A DNA stretch of 64,000 nucleotides from positions 94,693 through 158,692 of the forward strand of contig JAVBKX010000010.1 in assembly GCA_031553835.1 (NCBI GenBank). The letters are read 5' to 3'. Under the pieces are notes generated by a model. It saw nothing but the letters and a program-made list of their open reading frames with translations, was not told where the DNA came from and searched no databases. The stretch comes from JAVBKX01 sp031553835 (lineage in GTDB: Bacteria > Bacteroidota > Bacteroidia > Bacteroidales > Azobacteroidaceae). Shown piece after piece: positions 56,401 to 64,000 of the stretch. The position numbers and the translations under genes were made by a program. The first letter of the stretch is position 1, and each line of letters starts with the position of its first letter.

Positions 56401-56815
56401 ACGCTTTTGTACTGATCTTTTGCACAGCTCCTGATATTTCCCGTTGAGGAATGGCAAATGTTCCGTCCGAGTGCATCGCTTTACCTTGTACAACTACCTC
56501 AGCCAATTTAGCATCATCTTCCATCTGGATATTAAACTTCTTATTGTTACCTATAGGCACAAGTTTATTTTTATATCCTACATAAACACATTTTAAAGAA
56601 TTAGCTGTATTTTTTACTTCAAGAGAAAAATTCCCATTGAAATCGGTGGTAGTAGCCGAAAGATTCCGGTTGTTTTTATCCACCTCCAATACCTGCACTC
56701 CGATGAGGTCTCCATCCACCTCCGAAAACACATGTCCGGTAACCATTGTTTGTCCGAAAGAAACGGCAGACAAGTACAACAATGCTATCAGCAATAAATA
56801 TTTAGTTCTGTTCAT
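53453..56815 (-). CDS. SusC-like TonB-dependent transporter (fasciclin locus, pair 1)
   Basis: About 1120 residues from ATG 56815 (MNRTKYLLLIALLYLSAVSFGQ); nine upstream codons overlap the preceding gene and are not used. A carboxypeptidase-regulatory-like domain (TGHVFSEVDGDLIGVQVLEV) precedes AEVVVQGKA, the equivalent of the TonB-box motif. Plug motifs IDDALQGRIAGLDIVSNSG, LRIRGTSTLSANAQPLIIV and AAIWGAKGANGVIAIRTKKG are intact. The barrel ends RPLYFTLGVTVGF. It follows fasciclin A by 16 bases and precedes its SusD by 22. It differs strongly from the SusC of pair 2, so the two pairs probably import different ligands or fragments. Confidence 0.94.
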   Translation of the reverse strand: MNRTKYLLLIALLYLSAVSFGQTMVTGHVFSEVDGDLIGVQVLEVDKNNRNLSATTTDFNGNFSLEVKNTANSLKCVYVGYKNKLVPIGNNKKFNIQMEDDAKLAEVVVQGKAMHSDGTFAIPQREISGAVQKISTKAFEGLSVASIDDALQGRIAGLDIVSNSGNLGAGSQLRIRGTSTLSANAQPLIIVNDVPYENNLNANFDYASANQEQFANMLNINPEDIEEITVMKDGSTAAIWGAKGANGVIAIRTKKGVKGPTRVQYSLRFSGKKQPSGLKMLNGDDYTMMMKQAYFNPNQDQWQTQRPVFNYDPTFSEYQEYNENTDWVDAVTQYGYTWDHNLTVSGGGDKARFRMSFGYYDESGTVIEQQLKRFSTRMALDYQVSDRILFGSELAIAYTDNDKSLAAFEKNWDGSLGLSENLLGMAYQKMPNVAIYRQDAAGNNTNDYYVVRQNEEIDPEGIQNRLLNPVALAHLAVNDELEVRITPKLSLRYDILDPSVTTLRYSGYVSFDINNKNNKNFLPLELIPYGPTNSWADYAKSEEFESLSIYSDQNLTYSPNLGEDHSFIAYGSWQLSSVDNRNQKIESYGIPSSHITDPSTPASYKEIDNPKGQRRTMGVLGRVHYTYKGRYILDASIRRDGDTRFGYNNRWGNFPAVSGKWIISDEVFMDPSKSWLSELGIRAGFGIVGNSPGKDYLYYSRYGSYGSYLLGSAVVPSSLKLANLKWEQSSSYNLGLDVSLFDYKYTIDMNVYTKRTKDLLVEGQPIPSSAGFGELSYVNAGTVDNMGWEFNLSTNKMIQAGGFTVDVNMNLSNQINNIVSMPQSFLNTYNKDFNYENGSYLTRIQPNNALGSIYGFRYKGVYQYDKYEEAVANNGTAPVAKDVAGNVIVDSNGDPVPMYFAYGTPTAYRFRGGDAIYEDINHDGIIDELDIVYLGNSNPEMNGGFGTTIRYKNFMLNAFFNFRYGSKVLNISRLNAESMSDGRNQSIAVNWRWRKNGDNTEMPRALMVYPAMSDQNDVVHAGAQSFNSLGSDRYVEDGSFLRFKTLTFGYEFDRQLLRPWMLNQLNLYLTFNNLLTWTKYTGVDPEVAPSTDIKNMFNVSRDENKTPRPLYFTLGVTVGF

Positions 56816-56831
56816 AATATTATGACTTTTA

Positions 56832-59462
56832 TCAATTATCAAATCTTAAAGCCTTGTCGATCAGATGGACAACGGAGCGTGAAGATGAAATGATATTCAG
56901 CGCCGCCTTATAGTCTTTGTTGTCCACGATATAATCCCTTGCCATCAAATTGTACACGCCATCCTGTTTGATAACATTCGCTTTAATGGTTCCTGTTTCA
57001 TTCGAAACCGACATACTGGTTCCATTACTGCTAATGCTCACTTTGCGGAATCGATCTTCGGCATTCAGGGCAGCCGTCTCGTATTTCAAATTCGAAACAT
57101 TTTTGCCGTCAATAAATATTGAATTATCCATAAAATGATATTTCAAGAAATTCAACAAATATATTGTTTTGGCTTTTTTAGTCGTAAAAATTGTATCCAA
57201 AGCAATATCTTCCCACCGATACAAGTTCGGATCTTCATCAAAAGCTGCATTCAATGCTGCCTCAGTAGGAACAAAAACTGTATAACGGAAATTATTGAAT
57301 GAATTTACCACATACCCCAATCCTGAAGTATTGCCGATTATTTTCAAATCAAAAATAGATTTCACATCAGGATCTTTTAGTCTGAGAAAATATTCAAAAA
57401 CTTCGTCATTTCCTCTCAACAAGTCAAAAAAGGCCGTATATTCAGGATGTTCTCCCAAGAGGGTATAAAGTGATTTTGTGGGATCTTCAATAATTTTATC
57501 GATAAAGTAGGTTCGACCATTATCCGAATCATACACATATTTATTGTTCGTGTTAGGATTGGTCTCAATGTGTGCCGGAACTACAGATTGTTCGATATCT
57601 CCGCCACCGGTCAACGTCATATTATTGCCTGCGCCATTTACCTTAATTGTAGCGCCACCTTTAGTCAATGCATATTGAGTAGCTCCGTCGTCAATGTAGC
57701 CCGACATCTGATTTCCTATTTTTTCGCCCACCACAATATGCATATCAATAATATCTTTCAAGCGATTTTTGATGATATTTTGATCGGTCATGTCGCCAAG
57801 AAACTCTCCTTTATTTCCGGAAGGATCAACCAGGTACAGCTTGGCATACACCCGATTATAATTGATATCGTAATAAAATGACCATATCTGACGATACATT
57901 TCCCCTTTTGCCCAAGACACCGGATCACGGTAATTATCGAAAGCCACATCTAATGGTATAATTAAATTATACATATTTTCCATAGATCTCAAATACCGAT
58001 AATACATCATTCCCTTACTGTCATCCTGAATACACCAATTCATGATTCGAGTAACAGGACTTGTTAATACAGCGCCATACACACTTTGATAATCGACAGG
58101 CGGGTAAACTACATTGGATACATAAACAATTCCGTTATTACCTGTATAGGCTTTTATAATTTGTTCTCTTGATACATTCATAGCAAAACTCGACTCATCA
58201 TTCATAGTAGGCCACATGTGAGGCAATGCGCTTAAAAACGATTTTTTCTGATGATTCTTTATAAATAATGACAGTACCGGAGTGGGTATATTTTCCCAAC
58301 TACCATAAGCATCTTTTAAATAAAGTCCTTTTGCACTATTAATATAAGTATTCATGGCTTCGTCTGTAGGAACAAACATCACACCAACGTCTTGTTGAGA
58401 ACCATATCCGTTGGAAGATGGGTCAAAGTGCAACACTCCATAACTTTCGGTCAATGCATTTCCTGACGGATCTTTTAATCCGTAGCCATTATTACTGATA
58501 AAATTTGAGGTTAAGTATCTCTTCACAAAAATTGAATCCGACACAGGAATCAATGAATGGTCGGCATCTCTGCCATCGTAATAGGCGTGTACCTCATGGG
58601 CAATGTTGGAAGAATAAACCGGAAGTGAAAATTTCTCCATTAGTTTGCAGAATAAATTAGTCTGTCCATTCTTACGAATAATTTGAGATATATTCTGAGG
58701 AGGTAACAATAATTCTTCCAATACATGAACATATCCGTTCTTGCAAATAATATCTTGCTCAATCACCTTAATTCCATTCACATAGATGTCTTTTGGACTA
58801 TATACAGTGCCATTGTTTATGACAGAAAAATCCTCATTTGAAATTTTTTGTGTGAGCATATTTTCCTGCGTAAAATGGATAAATGAAATTGCTTCTTCAT
58901 TATCTACTAAATACAGGCCTCCTTTTGTTTTATAATATGTCCAAAACGGACTGTTGAGCAACAATGGATCGGAAACAAATGAAACACTGTCTAAGTATGT
59001 ATTGGCGGTGGTATGACGTAAAGCCAATCCTTCACCAATACTTCCGTTATTACTTGAAGCGGAATTGGCCAGCATATAACTTAAATAAGCCATATCAAGC
59101 ATACTCACATTCATAATATTACGCTTTTGCGCCGGCGTAAAATCCTCATATTTTTTCACACCATAAGGATTGCTTGCAAAAAAACGTTCAAATGCGTCAT
59201 CTTTAACAGGGAACAAGGTTTTACTACCAGTTTTAGACAACACGTCGGTATAATTCAAGTCATCGATTAATCGTAAAAAATTAGTAAAATGACCATCCCG
59301 TTTCAACGTAGTGTAAATGTCTTCAATACTTCCGCTTAAAAAATCCGGCTCCTTATCATCATATATATACGGATCCTCGCAAGATACCAGGATAGAGCAG
59401 AACATCGTTAGTAAAGAAAGAGACAAAATAAACGAAGTTTTTCGATTTAATTTGATTCGCAT
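56832..59462 (-). CDS. large multi-FAS1 fasciclin lipoprotein A
   Basis: 876 residues with a lipobox at Cys28 (FCSILVSCEDPYIYDDKE) followed by an acidic stretch typical of surface export. At least three FAS1-like units are visible. One spans about 40-255 (DIYTTLKRDGHFTNFLRLID, KTLFPVKDDAFERFF, NGYVHVLEELLLP). A second spans about 260-460 (NLFCKLMEKF, GVMFVPTDEAMNTYI, NGIVYVSNVVYPP). The last spans about 690-876 (PEYTAFFDLLRG, YTVFVPTEAALNAAF, LLNFLKYHFMDNSI, SVVHLIDKALRF). The region between about 470 and 690 is weaker. No enzyme motif is seen. It is probably the first gene of the SusCD/fasciclin operon, 16 bases before SusC. A surface adhesin or glycan-capture role is inferred. Confidence 0.85.
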   Translation of the reverse strand: MRIKLNRKTSFILSLSLLTMFCSILVSCEDPYIYDDKEPDFLSGSIEDIYTTLKRDGHFTNFLRLIDDLNYTDVLSKTGSKTLFPVKDDAFERFFASNPYGVKKYEDFTPAQKRNIMNVSMLDMAYLSYMLANSASSNNGSIGEGLALRHTTANTYLDSVSFVSDPLLLNSPFWTYYKTKGGLYLVDNEEAISFIHFTQENMLTQKISNEDFSVINNGTVYSPKDIYVNGIKVIEQDIICKNGYVHVLEELLLPPQNISQIIRKNGQTNLFCKLMEKFSLPVYSSNIAHEVHAYYDGRDADHSLIPVSDSIFVKRYLTSNFISNNGYGLKDPSGNALTESYGVLHFDPSSNGYGSQQDVGVMFVPTDEAMNTYINSAKGLYLKDAYGSWENIPTPVLSLFIKNHQKKSFLSALPHMWPTMNDESSFAMNVSREQIIKAYTGNNGIVYVSNVVYPPVDYQSVYGAVLTSPVTRIMNWCIQDDSKGMMYYRYLRSMENMYNLIIPLDVAFDNYRDPVSWAKGEMYRQIWSFYYDINYNRVYAKLYLVDPSGNKGEFLGDMTDQNIIKNRLKDIIDMHIVVGEKIGNQMSGYIDDGATQYALTKGGATIKVNGAGNNMTLTGGGDIEQSVVPAHIETNPNTNNKYVYDSDNGRTYFIDKIIEDPTKSLYTLLGEHPEYTAFFDLLRGNDEVFEYFLRLKDPDVKSIFDLKIIGNTSGLGYVVNSFNNFRYTVFVPTEAALNAAFDEDPNLYRWEDIALDTIFTTKKAKTIYLLNFLKYHFMDNSIFIDGKNVSNLKYETAALNAEDRFRKVSISSNGTSMSVSNETGTIKANVIKQDGVYNLMARDYIVDNKDYKAALNIISSSRSVVHLIDKALRFDN

Positions 59463-59571
59463 TGTTGTTGAGTACTAAAATTATTAATGTTTAGAATATT
59501 ACAAAATCTTTTTTTAGAGTTTACATCAGGTCTGTTATCCAACCCGTGCGGTTTTTTCCATAATTTTTTGA

Positions 59572-61974
59572 TCACGATATTTTAAAATTTACAACATCTC
59601 CTTTTTGCAAATCAAGCGTCACAAAAGCATTTTCCTGATTGAAGGTAAATTCTTTTCCGTTTTTCATTATCTTCAAACGGGAAGCCTCTACCGGTAATTT
59701 TACCAGGAAAGAATGATTTGCAGTTGCCGTTATTTTTGCGGATTTCACAGTACCTTGATTCCAGTCCAGATCAACGGTTGCTCCGCCTTTCACGCACAAT
59801 CCTTTGAAATATCCGGTATTCCATTGGGCGGGTAAAGTGGGTAAAAACTCGATATAGCCGTTATGGCTTTGAATCAGCATTTCAGCCATCGCTGCCGGAG
59901 CTGCTTCATTGGCATCAAATTCGAAAATATCCGATTCGGCGCTGGCAATACCGGCCGGAGCCATGGTAAACATATTTTCCCTGGAAAATTCGACCAGGAG
60001 GCTTTTCAGATTTTTATAGGCTTCTGCGCTATCTTTCAAACGAGTATAGAAACATATAAAGTTGGCGCGACTCCATTCTACATCTTCCCATCCTTCAGAT
60101 GCTAAACGGAGCTGAATGGTTTTTTCTGCCGCTTTGGCCAATTCCGGAGTTTTATCCAAAGAGATCTGATTATAAGGATACAAGGCTAATAAGTGAGTGG
60201 TATGGCGATGATTCGGATGCGCTTCATCATAATCTTCAAACCATTCCTGAATACCACCATTTTTCCCGATTTTGAAAGGAGGAAATTTTGCTAAAGCCGT
60301 TTCCAAAGATTGGCGAAATCCGTTATCCATCCCTAATATTTTAGAAGATTCGATACAAGAGGTAAAAATTTCATACGCCAATACCCGGTCGCAAGTCGGC
60401 ATCATTGATAATGCGTACTCCTGTCCATTTTCTTTGAAAGAATTTTCGGGCGAGATGCTCGGACCGGTCATTAAAAATCCATTATTGGGATTTTCCACCA
60501 TGTAATCTAATAAGAAATCTGCCGTTTTTTTCAACACCGGATAAGCTTCGTTTTTCAAAAATTCAACATCCTGAGTATAAGTAAAATGTTCCCACAAATG
60601 GGAAGCAATCCAAGCGCCCGCCGTCGGAAACAATCCCCAGGTATGGCTCTGTCCCGGCGCGGTATATCCCCAGACATTTGCCACGGTATGGGCTGTCCAA
60701 CCCGGACTGCCATATACTTTCATGGCCGTTTTTTCTCCATATCCGGATAAATCCGTGATATATCTGAACAAAGGCGCATTACATTCAGGCAAATTACCGA
60801 TATTCGACAGCCAATAATTCTGTTCGGTATTAATGTCTAAATGATAATCACAGGTCCAAGGCATATTACAAGCCAGGTTATCATTCCAAATTCCCTGTAA
60901 ATGCGCAGGCAATGGCGAATTTTCACGAGAGGAAGAAATCAGCAGGTACCGGCCATATTGGAAAAAGAGCGAAAACAGTCCTGCGTCATCCTTCCCTTCT
61001 CTTAATTGCAAACGCCGGACATCTGTAGGCAGATTATCCGCATCACTTTTTCCCAAAAACATTTCAGTGCGACTGAATAAACGGGAATAATCAGTAATGT
61101 GCGCTTGCTTTAGTTCTTCATATTTCTTCACTCCTGCCTTTTCAATGGTTTGAGCGCATAATTCTTTGTATTCCGGATTTTTAAAATCGGTGCGGAGGTC
61201 AACGATAACAACCGCCTCATCGGCATTTTCAATCTTCAGGGCATTTTGTTCGGATTGTAAAGAACCTCCTTGTAATAAAATTTTTATTTTCCCATCAAAT
61301 TGCACGCCTCCGGGGCCTAATTTAGGAAAATCCACTTTTCCTGAAAAACGGAGTTCGTCGCCGGAAGTCGAAACTTCTGCATTTCTCAACAAATCCAACT
61401 TCACATCAAAATTCAAGGCGGCTTTTTTATCAGCCGACAGTTTAATCATCAATACATCGTCGGGATTGGAGCAAAAATATTCGCGTTTGTATTTTACGTT
61501 TCCGGCTTGAAAAGAAACAGAAGACACAGCATTTTCAATATTTAACTCCCTTTTATAAGCCGAAATTTGATCGTCGTCGTATTTGAAATCCAAAATTAAA
61601 TCACCCATCGGCAAATTAGTACCAAAGGAATGGGGCTGGCCAGACAAATATTGAGCAGCCATTTGGTTGCCTTCCGCCAGTTTGCCTTCGAAAAACAATT
61701 TGCGTATTTCGGTTAATTGTTCTTTACCGCAAGGCGTTTCCTGATTTTCATCGTATTGTCCCGACCATAAAGTTACTTCGTTCAGTGCAACCTTTTCGGT
61801 ATTGGTTCCGCCATAAACCATCGCGCCCAATCGTCCATTGCCAAGCGGAAGAGCTTTCATCCACTCATCAGCCGGTTGTTCATACCACAATGTCAATTTT
61901 GAAGCATTTTCGGTAGTACATGCAGCAACGCAACAGCCTAAAAGAATCGCAAAAACAATTCTGATATTTTTCAT
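59572..61974 (-). CDS. glycoside hydrolase family 95 lipoprotein
   Basis: 800 residues with a lipobox near Cys19 (CCVAACTTEN). The GH95 opening LTLWYEQPADEWMKALPLGNGRLGAMVYGG is clear. Active-site elements are His378 in DYHLDINTEQNYW, acid Glu510 in PSISPENSF, and Asp687 in FEFDANEAAP. The position of the first catalytic Asn is Asp380 here (LDIN rather than NIN), and the DGN-G-G motif around Asp687 is altered to DANEA. It may therefore differ from classical alpha-1,2-fucosidases in rate or specificity (for example alpha-L-galactose). It lies between GH2 and fasciclin A on the same strand, 109 bases before the latter. Confidence 0.9.
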   Translation of the reverse strand: MKNIRIVFAILLGCCVAACTTENASKLTLWYEQPADEWMKALPLGNGRLGAMVYGGTNTEKVALNEVTLWSGQYDENQETPCGKEQLTEIRKLFFEGKLAEGNQMAAQYLSGQPHSFGTNLPMGDLILDFKYDDDQISAYKRELNIENAVSSVSFQAGNVKYKREYFCSNPDDVLMIKLSADKKAALNFDVKLDLLRNAEVSTSGDELRFSGKVDFPKLGPGGVQFDGKIKILLQGGSLQSEQNALKIENADEAVVIVDLRTDFKNPEYKELCAQTIEKAGVKKYEELKQAHITDYSRLFSRTEMFLGKSDADNLPTDVRRLQLREGKDDAGLFSLFFQYGRYLLISSSRENSPLPAHLQGIWNDNLACNMPWTCDYHLDINTEQNYWLSNIGNLPECNAPLFRYITDLSGYGEKTAMKVYGSPGWTAHTVANVWGYTAPGQSHTWGLFPTAGAWIASHLWEHFTYTQDVEFLKNEAYPVLKKTADFLLDYMVENPNNGFLMTGPSISPENSFKENGQEYALSMMPTCDRVLAYEIFTSCIESSKILGMDNGFRQSLETALAKFPPFKIGKNGGIQEWFEDYDEAHPNHRHTTHLLALYPYNQISLDKTPELAKAAEKTIQLRLASEGWEDVEWSRANFICFYTRLKDSAEAYKNLKSLLVEFSRENMFTMAPAGIASAESDIFEFDANEAAPAAMAEMLIQSHNGYIEFLPTLPAQWNTGYFKGLCVKGGATVDLDWNQGTVKSAKITATANHSFLVKLPVEASRLKIMKNGKEFTFNQENAFVTLDLQKGDVVNFKIS

Positions 61975-62046
61975 AATCTATTAAATTTATTCAGTCATTA
62001 ACTGTAAAAAAAATCGCATCTTGCATATTGAAACTAAAAACCTTTT

Positions 62047-64000
62047 TTAATAAGCATCCGTAATAGACATTATCTTCAACTGTTTCTCAAACGCATTCTG
62101 AGATAACGTTGTACGGACTTTCGTAGCGACTGTTTGCCCCGGAAGAATGTCGAAATAATTGTTTTCAAAGAAATTATCGATTCCTTCAATGGACATAAAT
62201 ATGGCACGGGCGAACTTATCGGATGTCAATGATACTTCAAATCCGCCATCAACCGGTTTAATTGATTTGTTGATTTGAGGTTGTGGAAAATCAATGTCTT
62301 TCTGTAATGTCAGGAAATAACAGTTTTTGTATGTTGATTTTTTATCGTCTGTAAATTCAACGGAAACAAAAACATCGTTTGGGGTAACTCCTTTCAATAA
62401 TGATTCGGTATCTACAGAATAAATATTAGTACTTGTATTGGCCGGAACAGTTACTGTTTTATCAAAAGTATTGACAACTGTACCATCCAGTTTGATTACT
62501 TTTAATGAAAGTTTTCCTTTGGTACTCTTCAACCTGTCGGAAACGATATAGACATTCAGTTTTTTATCTTTGGCAATCGGAGAAACCAGGATGTCGCGAT
62601 AGGCTTCCCGGGAAAAATAATGTTGTGCTTTCCAGCGTCCGTAATAATCGCGGCTTGCCCAAGAGGCTACCGGCCAACAATCGTTGTGTTGCCAGAACAA
62701 TGTTCCCATACAATAAGGCATCGCCCGACGATGCGCTTCAATCGCTTTTTTTATGGCATCACCTTGTAATACCTGACCCATATAGAGGAAGGTTTCAAAA
62801 TTTTTCGGTTTCCGGTATTCTTTTATCAGATATTCCTCTATAAGTTGGTTGCCGTAAGTTCCGGCTCTTTGATGATCCAGCATCACTTCGGAAGTGATAT
62901 TCCAGTCTGCGGGATAAGGTGCATATAGTTTCACAGACTCAAATTCAGGAAAAGACTGGAAGCCATACTCGCTGAAAAAACGACTTTTTTCTTCGTTGAA
63001 CTGGTCGGTCGCATGTCGTCCATGCCATACACCCCAATAGTGGCGGTCGCCATGAGAAGGACTATCTGCTTCTCCCTCATATCCGTATGGAGACGATGGT
63101 CTGTAAGTCATTTCAGGAGCATATTCAGCGACCATCTCGGGCAATAACTTATGAAATAAATCGTAATATTGTCTCCAGATTGTCTCTGCATATTCAGGTT
63201 TTTGATCTGCATAATTTTTCTTCAGGTTCCAGTTGAACCAGAAATAATACGCTTCATTATTTCCACACCATACTGCAATGGATGGATGATTGCGAAGTCG
63301 TTTGATATTATCGATTGCTTCGTATTTGATTGATTCCAAATATTTTCCTTCCGAAGGATAAAAACTACATGCAAACATAAAGTCCTGCCATACAAGAATA
63401 CCGTATTTATCGCAAAATTCATAGAAACTATCATCTTCGTAGATACCACCGCCCCACACACGTAGCATGTTCATATTGGCATCAGCAGCATCGAGCACGG
63501 TTTTTTCATATTTTTCTCGTGTAATCCGGGGCAAAAAATTATCTCCCGGCACCAGGTTGGCTCCTTTGGCAAATACAGGCACACCATTGAGTTCGAAATA
63601 GAGTGACGAGCCGTCTTTGTCAGATTTGGCTATTACCTTGATTGAACGCAGACCTGTTTTTACAGTTTGGCTATCCTGTGTTTTTGAATCGGCATCCACT
63701 GTTGTGGTGAAATCGTACAGATGAGCTTCTCCCAGTCCGTTCGACCACCAGAGTTTCGGGTTATTGATTGTAAAATTGACTACCACTTTGTTTGTTCCGC
63801 TTTTCAGGTCTGCATTAACAGTTCCATAAATTGTTCCTGCTTTCGCATCCTTGACAGCCACTTTGGCATTGCGGATATCTTTGTCGGCCAGTACTTCTGT
63901 TTCTACCGAAATAACGGCTTTTTGTTTTGTAATGTCTTTTTGACGGATAAATACGTTTTCGATCCGTAAATCGTCCCAGGCTTCGAGATAGACAGGACGC
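62047..64000 (-). CDS. glycoside hydrolase family 2 beta-mannosidase, N-terminus outside window
   Basis: The reading frame is open to the window edge (RPVYLEAWDDLRIENVFIRQ at its start), so the signal peptide and first beta-domain are missing; about 650 residues are visible. GH2 immunoglobulin-like and barrel segments follow: NPKLWWSNGLGEAHLYDF, FAKGANLVPGDNFLPRI and RVWGGGIYEDDSFYEFCDKYGI. The acid/base Glu is in AVWCGNNEAYYFW (codon near 63253-63255), and the nucleophile Glu in FFSEYGFQSFP (codon near 62968-62970). These are beta-mannosidase rather than beta-galactosidase motifs. It would hydrolyse terminal beta-mannose, for example the core Man-beta-1,4-GlcNAc of N-glycans. GH95 follows after 72 bases. 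Confidence 0.93.
   Translation of the reverse strand, partial: RPVYLEAWDDLRIENVFIRQKDITKQKAVISVETEVLADKDIRNAKVAVKDAKAGTIYGTVNADLKSGTNKVVVNFTINNPKLWWSNGLGEAHLYDFTTTVDADSKTQDSQTVKTGLRSIKVIAKSDKDGSSLYFELNGVPVFAKGANLVPGDNFLPRITREKYEKTVLDAADANMNMLRVWGGGIYEDDSFYEFCDKYGILVWQDFMFACSFYPSEGKYLESIKYEAIDNIKRLRNHPSIAVWCGNNEAYYFWFNWNLKKNYADQKPEYAETIWRQYYDLFHKLLPEMVAEYAPEMTYRPSSPYGYEGEADSPSHGDRHYWGVWHGRHATDQFNEEKSRFFSEYGFQSFPEFESVKLYAPYPADWNITSEVMLDHQRAGTYGNQLIEEYLIKEYRKPKNFETFLYMGQVLQGDAIKKAIEAHRRAMPYCMGTLFWQHNDCWPVASWASRDYYGRWKAQHYFSREAYRDILVSPIAKDKKLNVYIVSDRLKSTKGKLSLKVIKLDGTVVNTFDKTVTVPANTSTNIYSVDTESLLKGVTPNDVFVSVEFTDDKKSTYKNCYFLTLQKDIDFPQPQINKSIKPVDGGFEVSLTSDKFARAIFMSIEGIDNFFENNYFDILPGQTVATKVRTTLSQNAFEKQLKIMSITDAY

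Noticed and set aside
1..64000. CRISPR arrays, tRNA/rRNA genes, insertion sequences, phage genes
   Set aside because: No regular repeat-spacer pattern, cloverleaf/rRNA sequence, transposase or integrase motif was seen on either strand.

Overview
The window is an AT-rich stretch of a Bacteroidota chromosome, most likely order Bacteroidales. The evidence is three SusC/SusD pairs, two hybrid two-component sensors (HTCS), many outer-membrane lipoproteins with Asp/Glu-rich residues after the lipobox Cys, type IX secretion (T9SS) C-terminal sorting domains, and TAnnTTTG-type -7 promoter elements. An hcp gene with a Crp/Fnr regulator suggests an anaerobe meeting nitrosative stress. Genus cannot be fixed from this sequence. 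No rRNA, tRNA, transposase, integrase or CRISPR array was seen, and no gene-free gap exceeds about 190 bases.

Layout. (1) 1-3719: the end of a BspA-like leucine-rich-repeat surface protein with a one-base frameshift, a small coiled-coil protein, and a PepSY-like / histidine kinase / response regulator group. (2) 3858-16974: a polysaccharide utilisation locus (PUL1) on the minus strand: SusC, SusD, GH43, FG-GAP/VCBS T9SS cargo, GH43. It diverges from its HTCS regulator on the plus strand. (3) 17107-20439: a Crp/Fnr regulator divergent from hcp and a ferredoxin-like partner, with a palindromic operator between them. (4) 20586-38062: a glycosidase block: GH92, a GH95-related divergent enzyme, GH95, GH36 (plus); GH76-GLUG-Big2-T9SS (minus); GH29, GH110, GH92 (plus). 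(5) 38190-64000, all minus: a second HTCS, aldose 1-epimerase, and a long locus of two SusC/SusD pairs interleaved with three fasciclin-domain lipoproteins, preceded by GH95 and a GH2 beta-mannosidase cut by the window edge.

How it works together. Regions 4 and 5 look like one glycan-harvesting programme. GH29/GH95 would remove fucose, GH110/GH36 alpha-galactose, GH92/GH76 alpha-mannose, GH2 beta-mannose, and GalM would equilibrate released sugars. A 26-base element before the second HTCS gene recurs with 23/26 identity in the GH76/GH29 divergent promoter region, which suggests that HTCS (or a shared regulator) ties the two together. The substrate set fits fucosylated, alpha-galactosylated glycans plus alpha-mannose-containing chains; that is inference from family membership.

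Most interesting candidates: the fasciclin-SusCD locus, the GH95-related protein with an altered catalytic-base position, the shared HTCS-linked DNA element, and the hcp operator.
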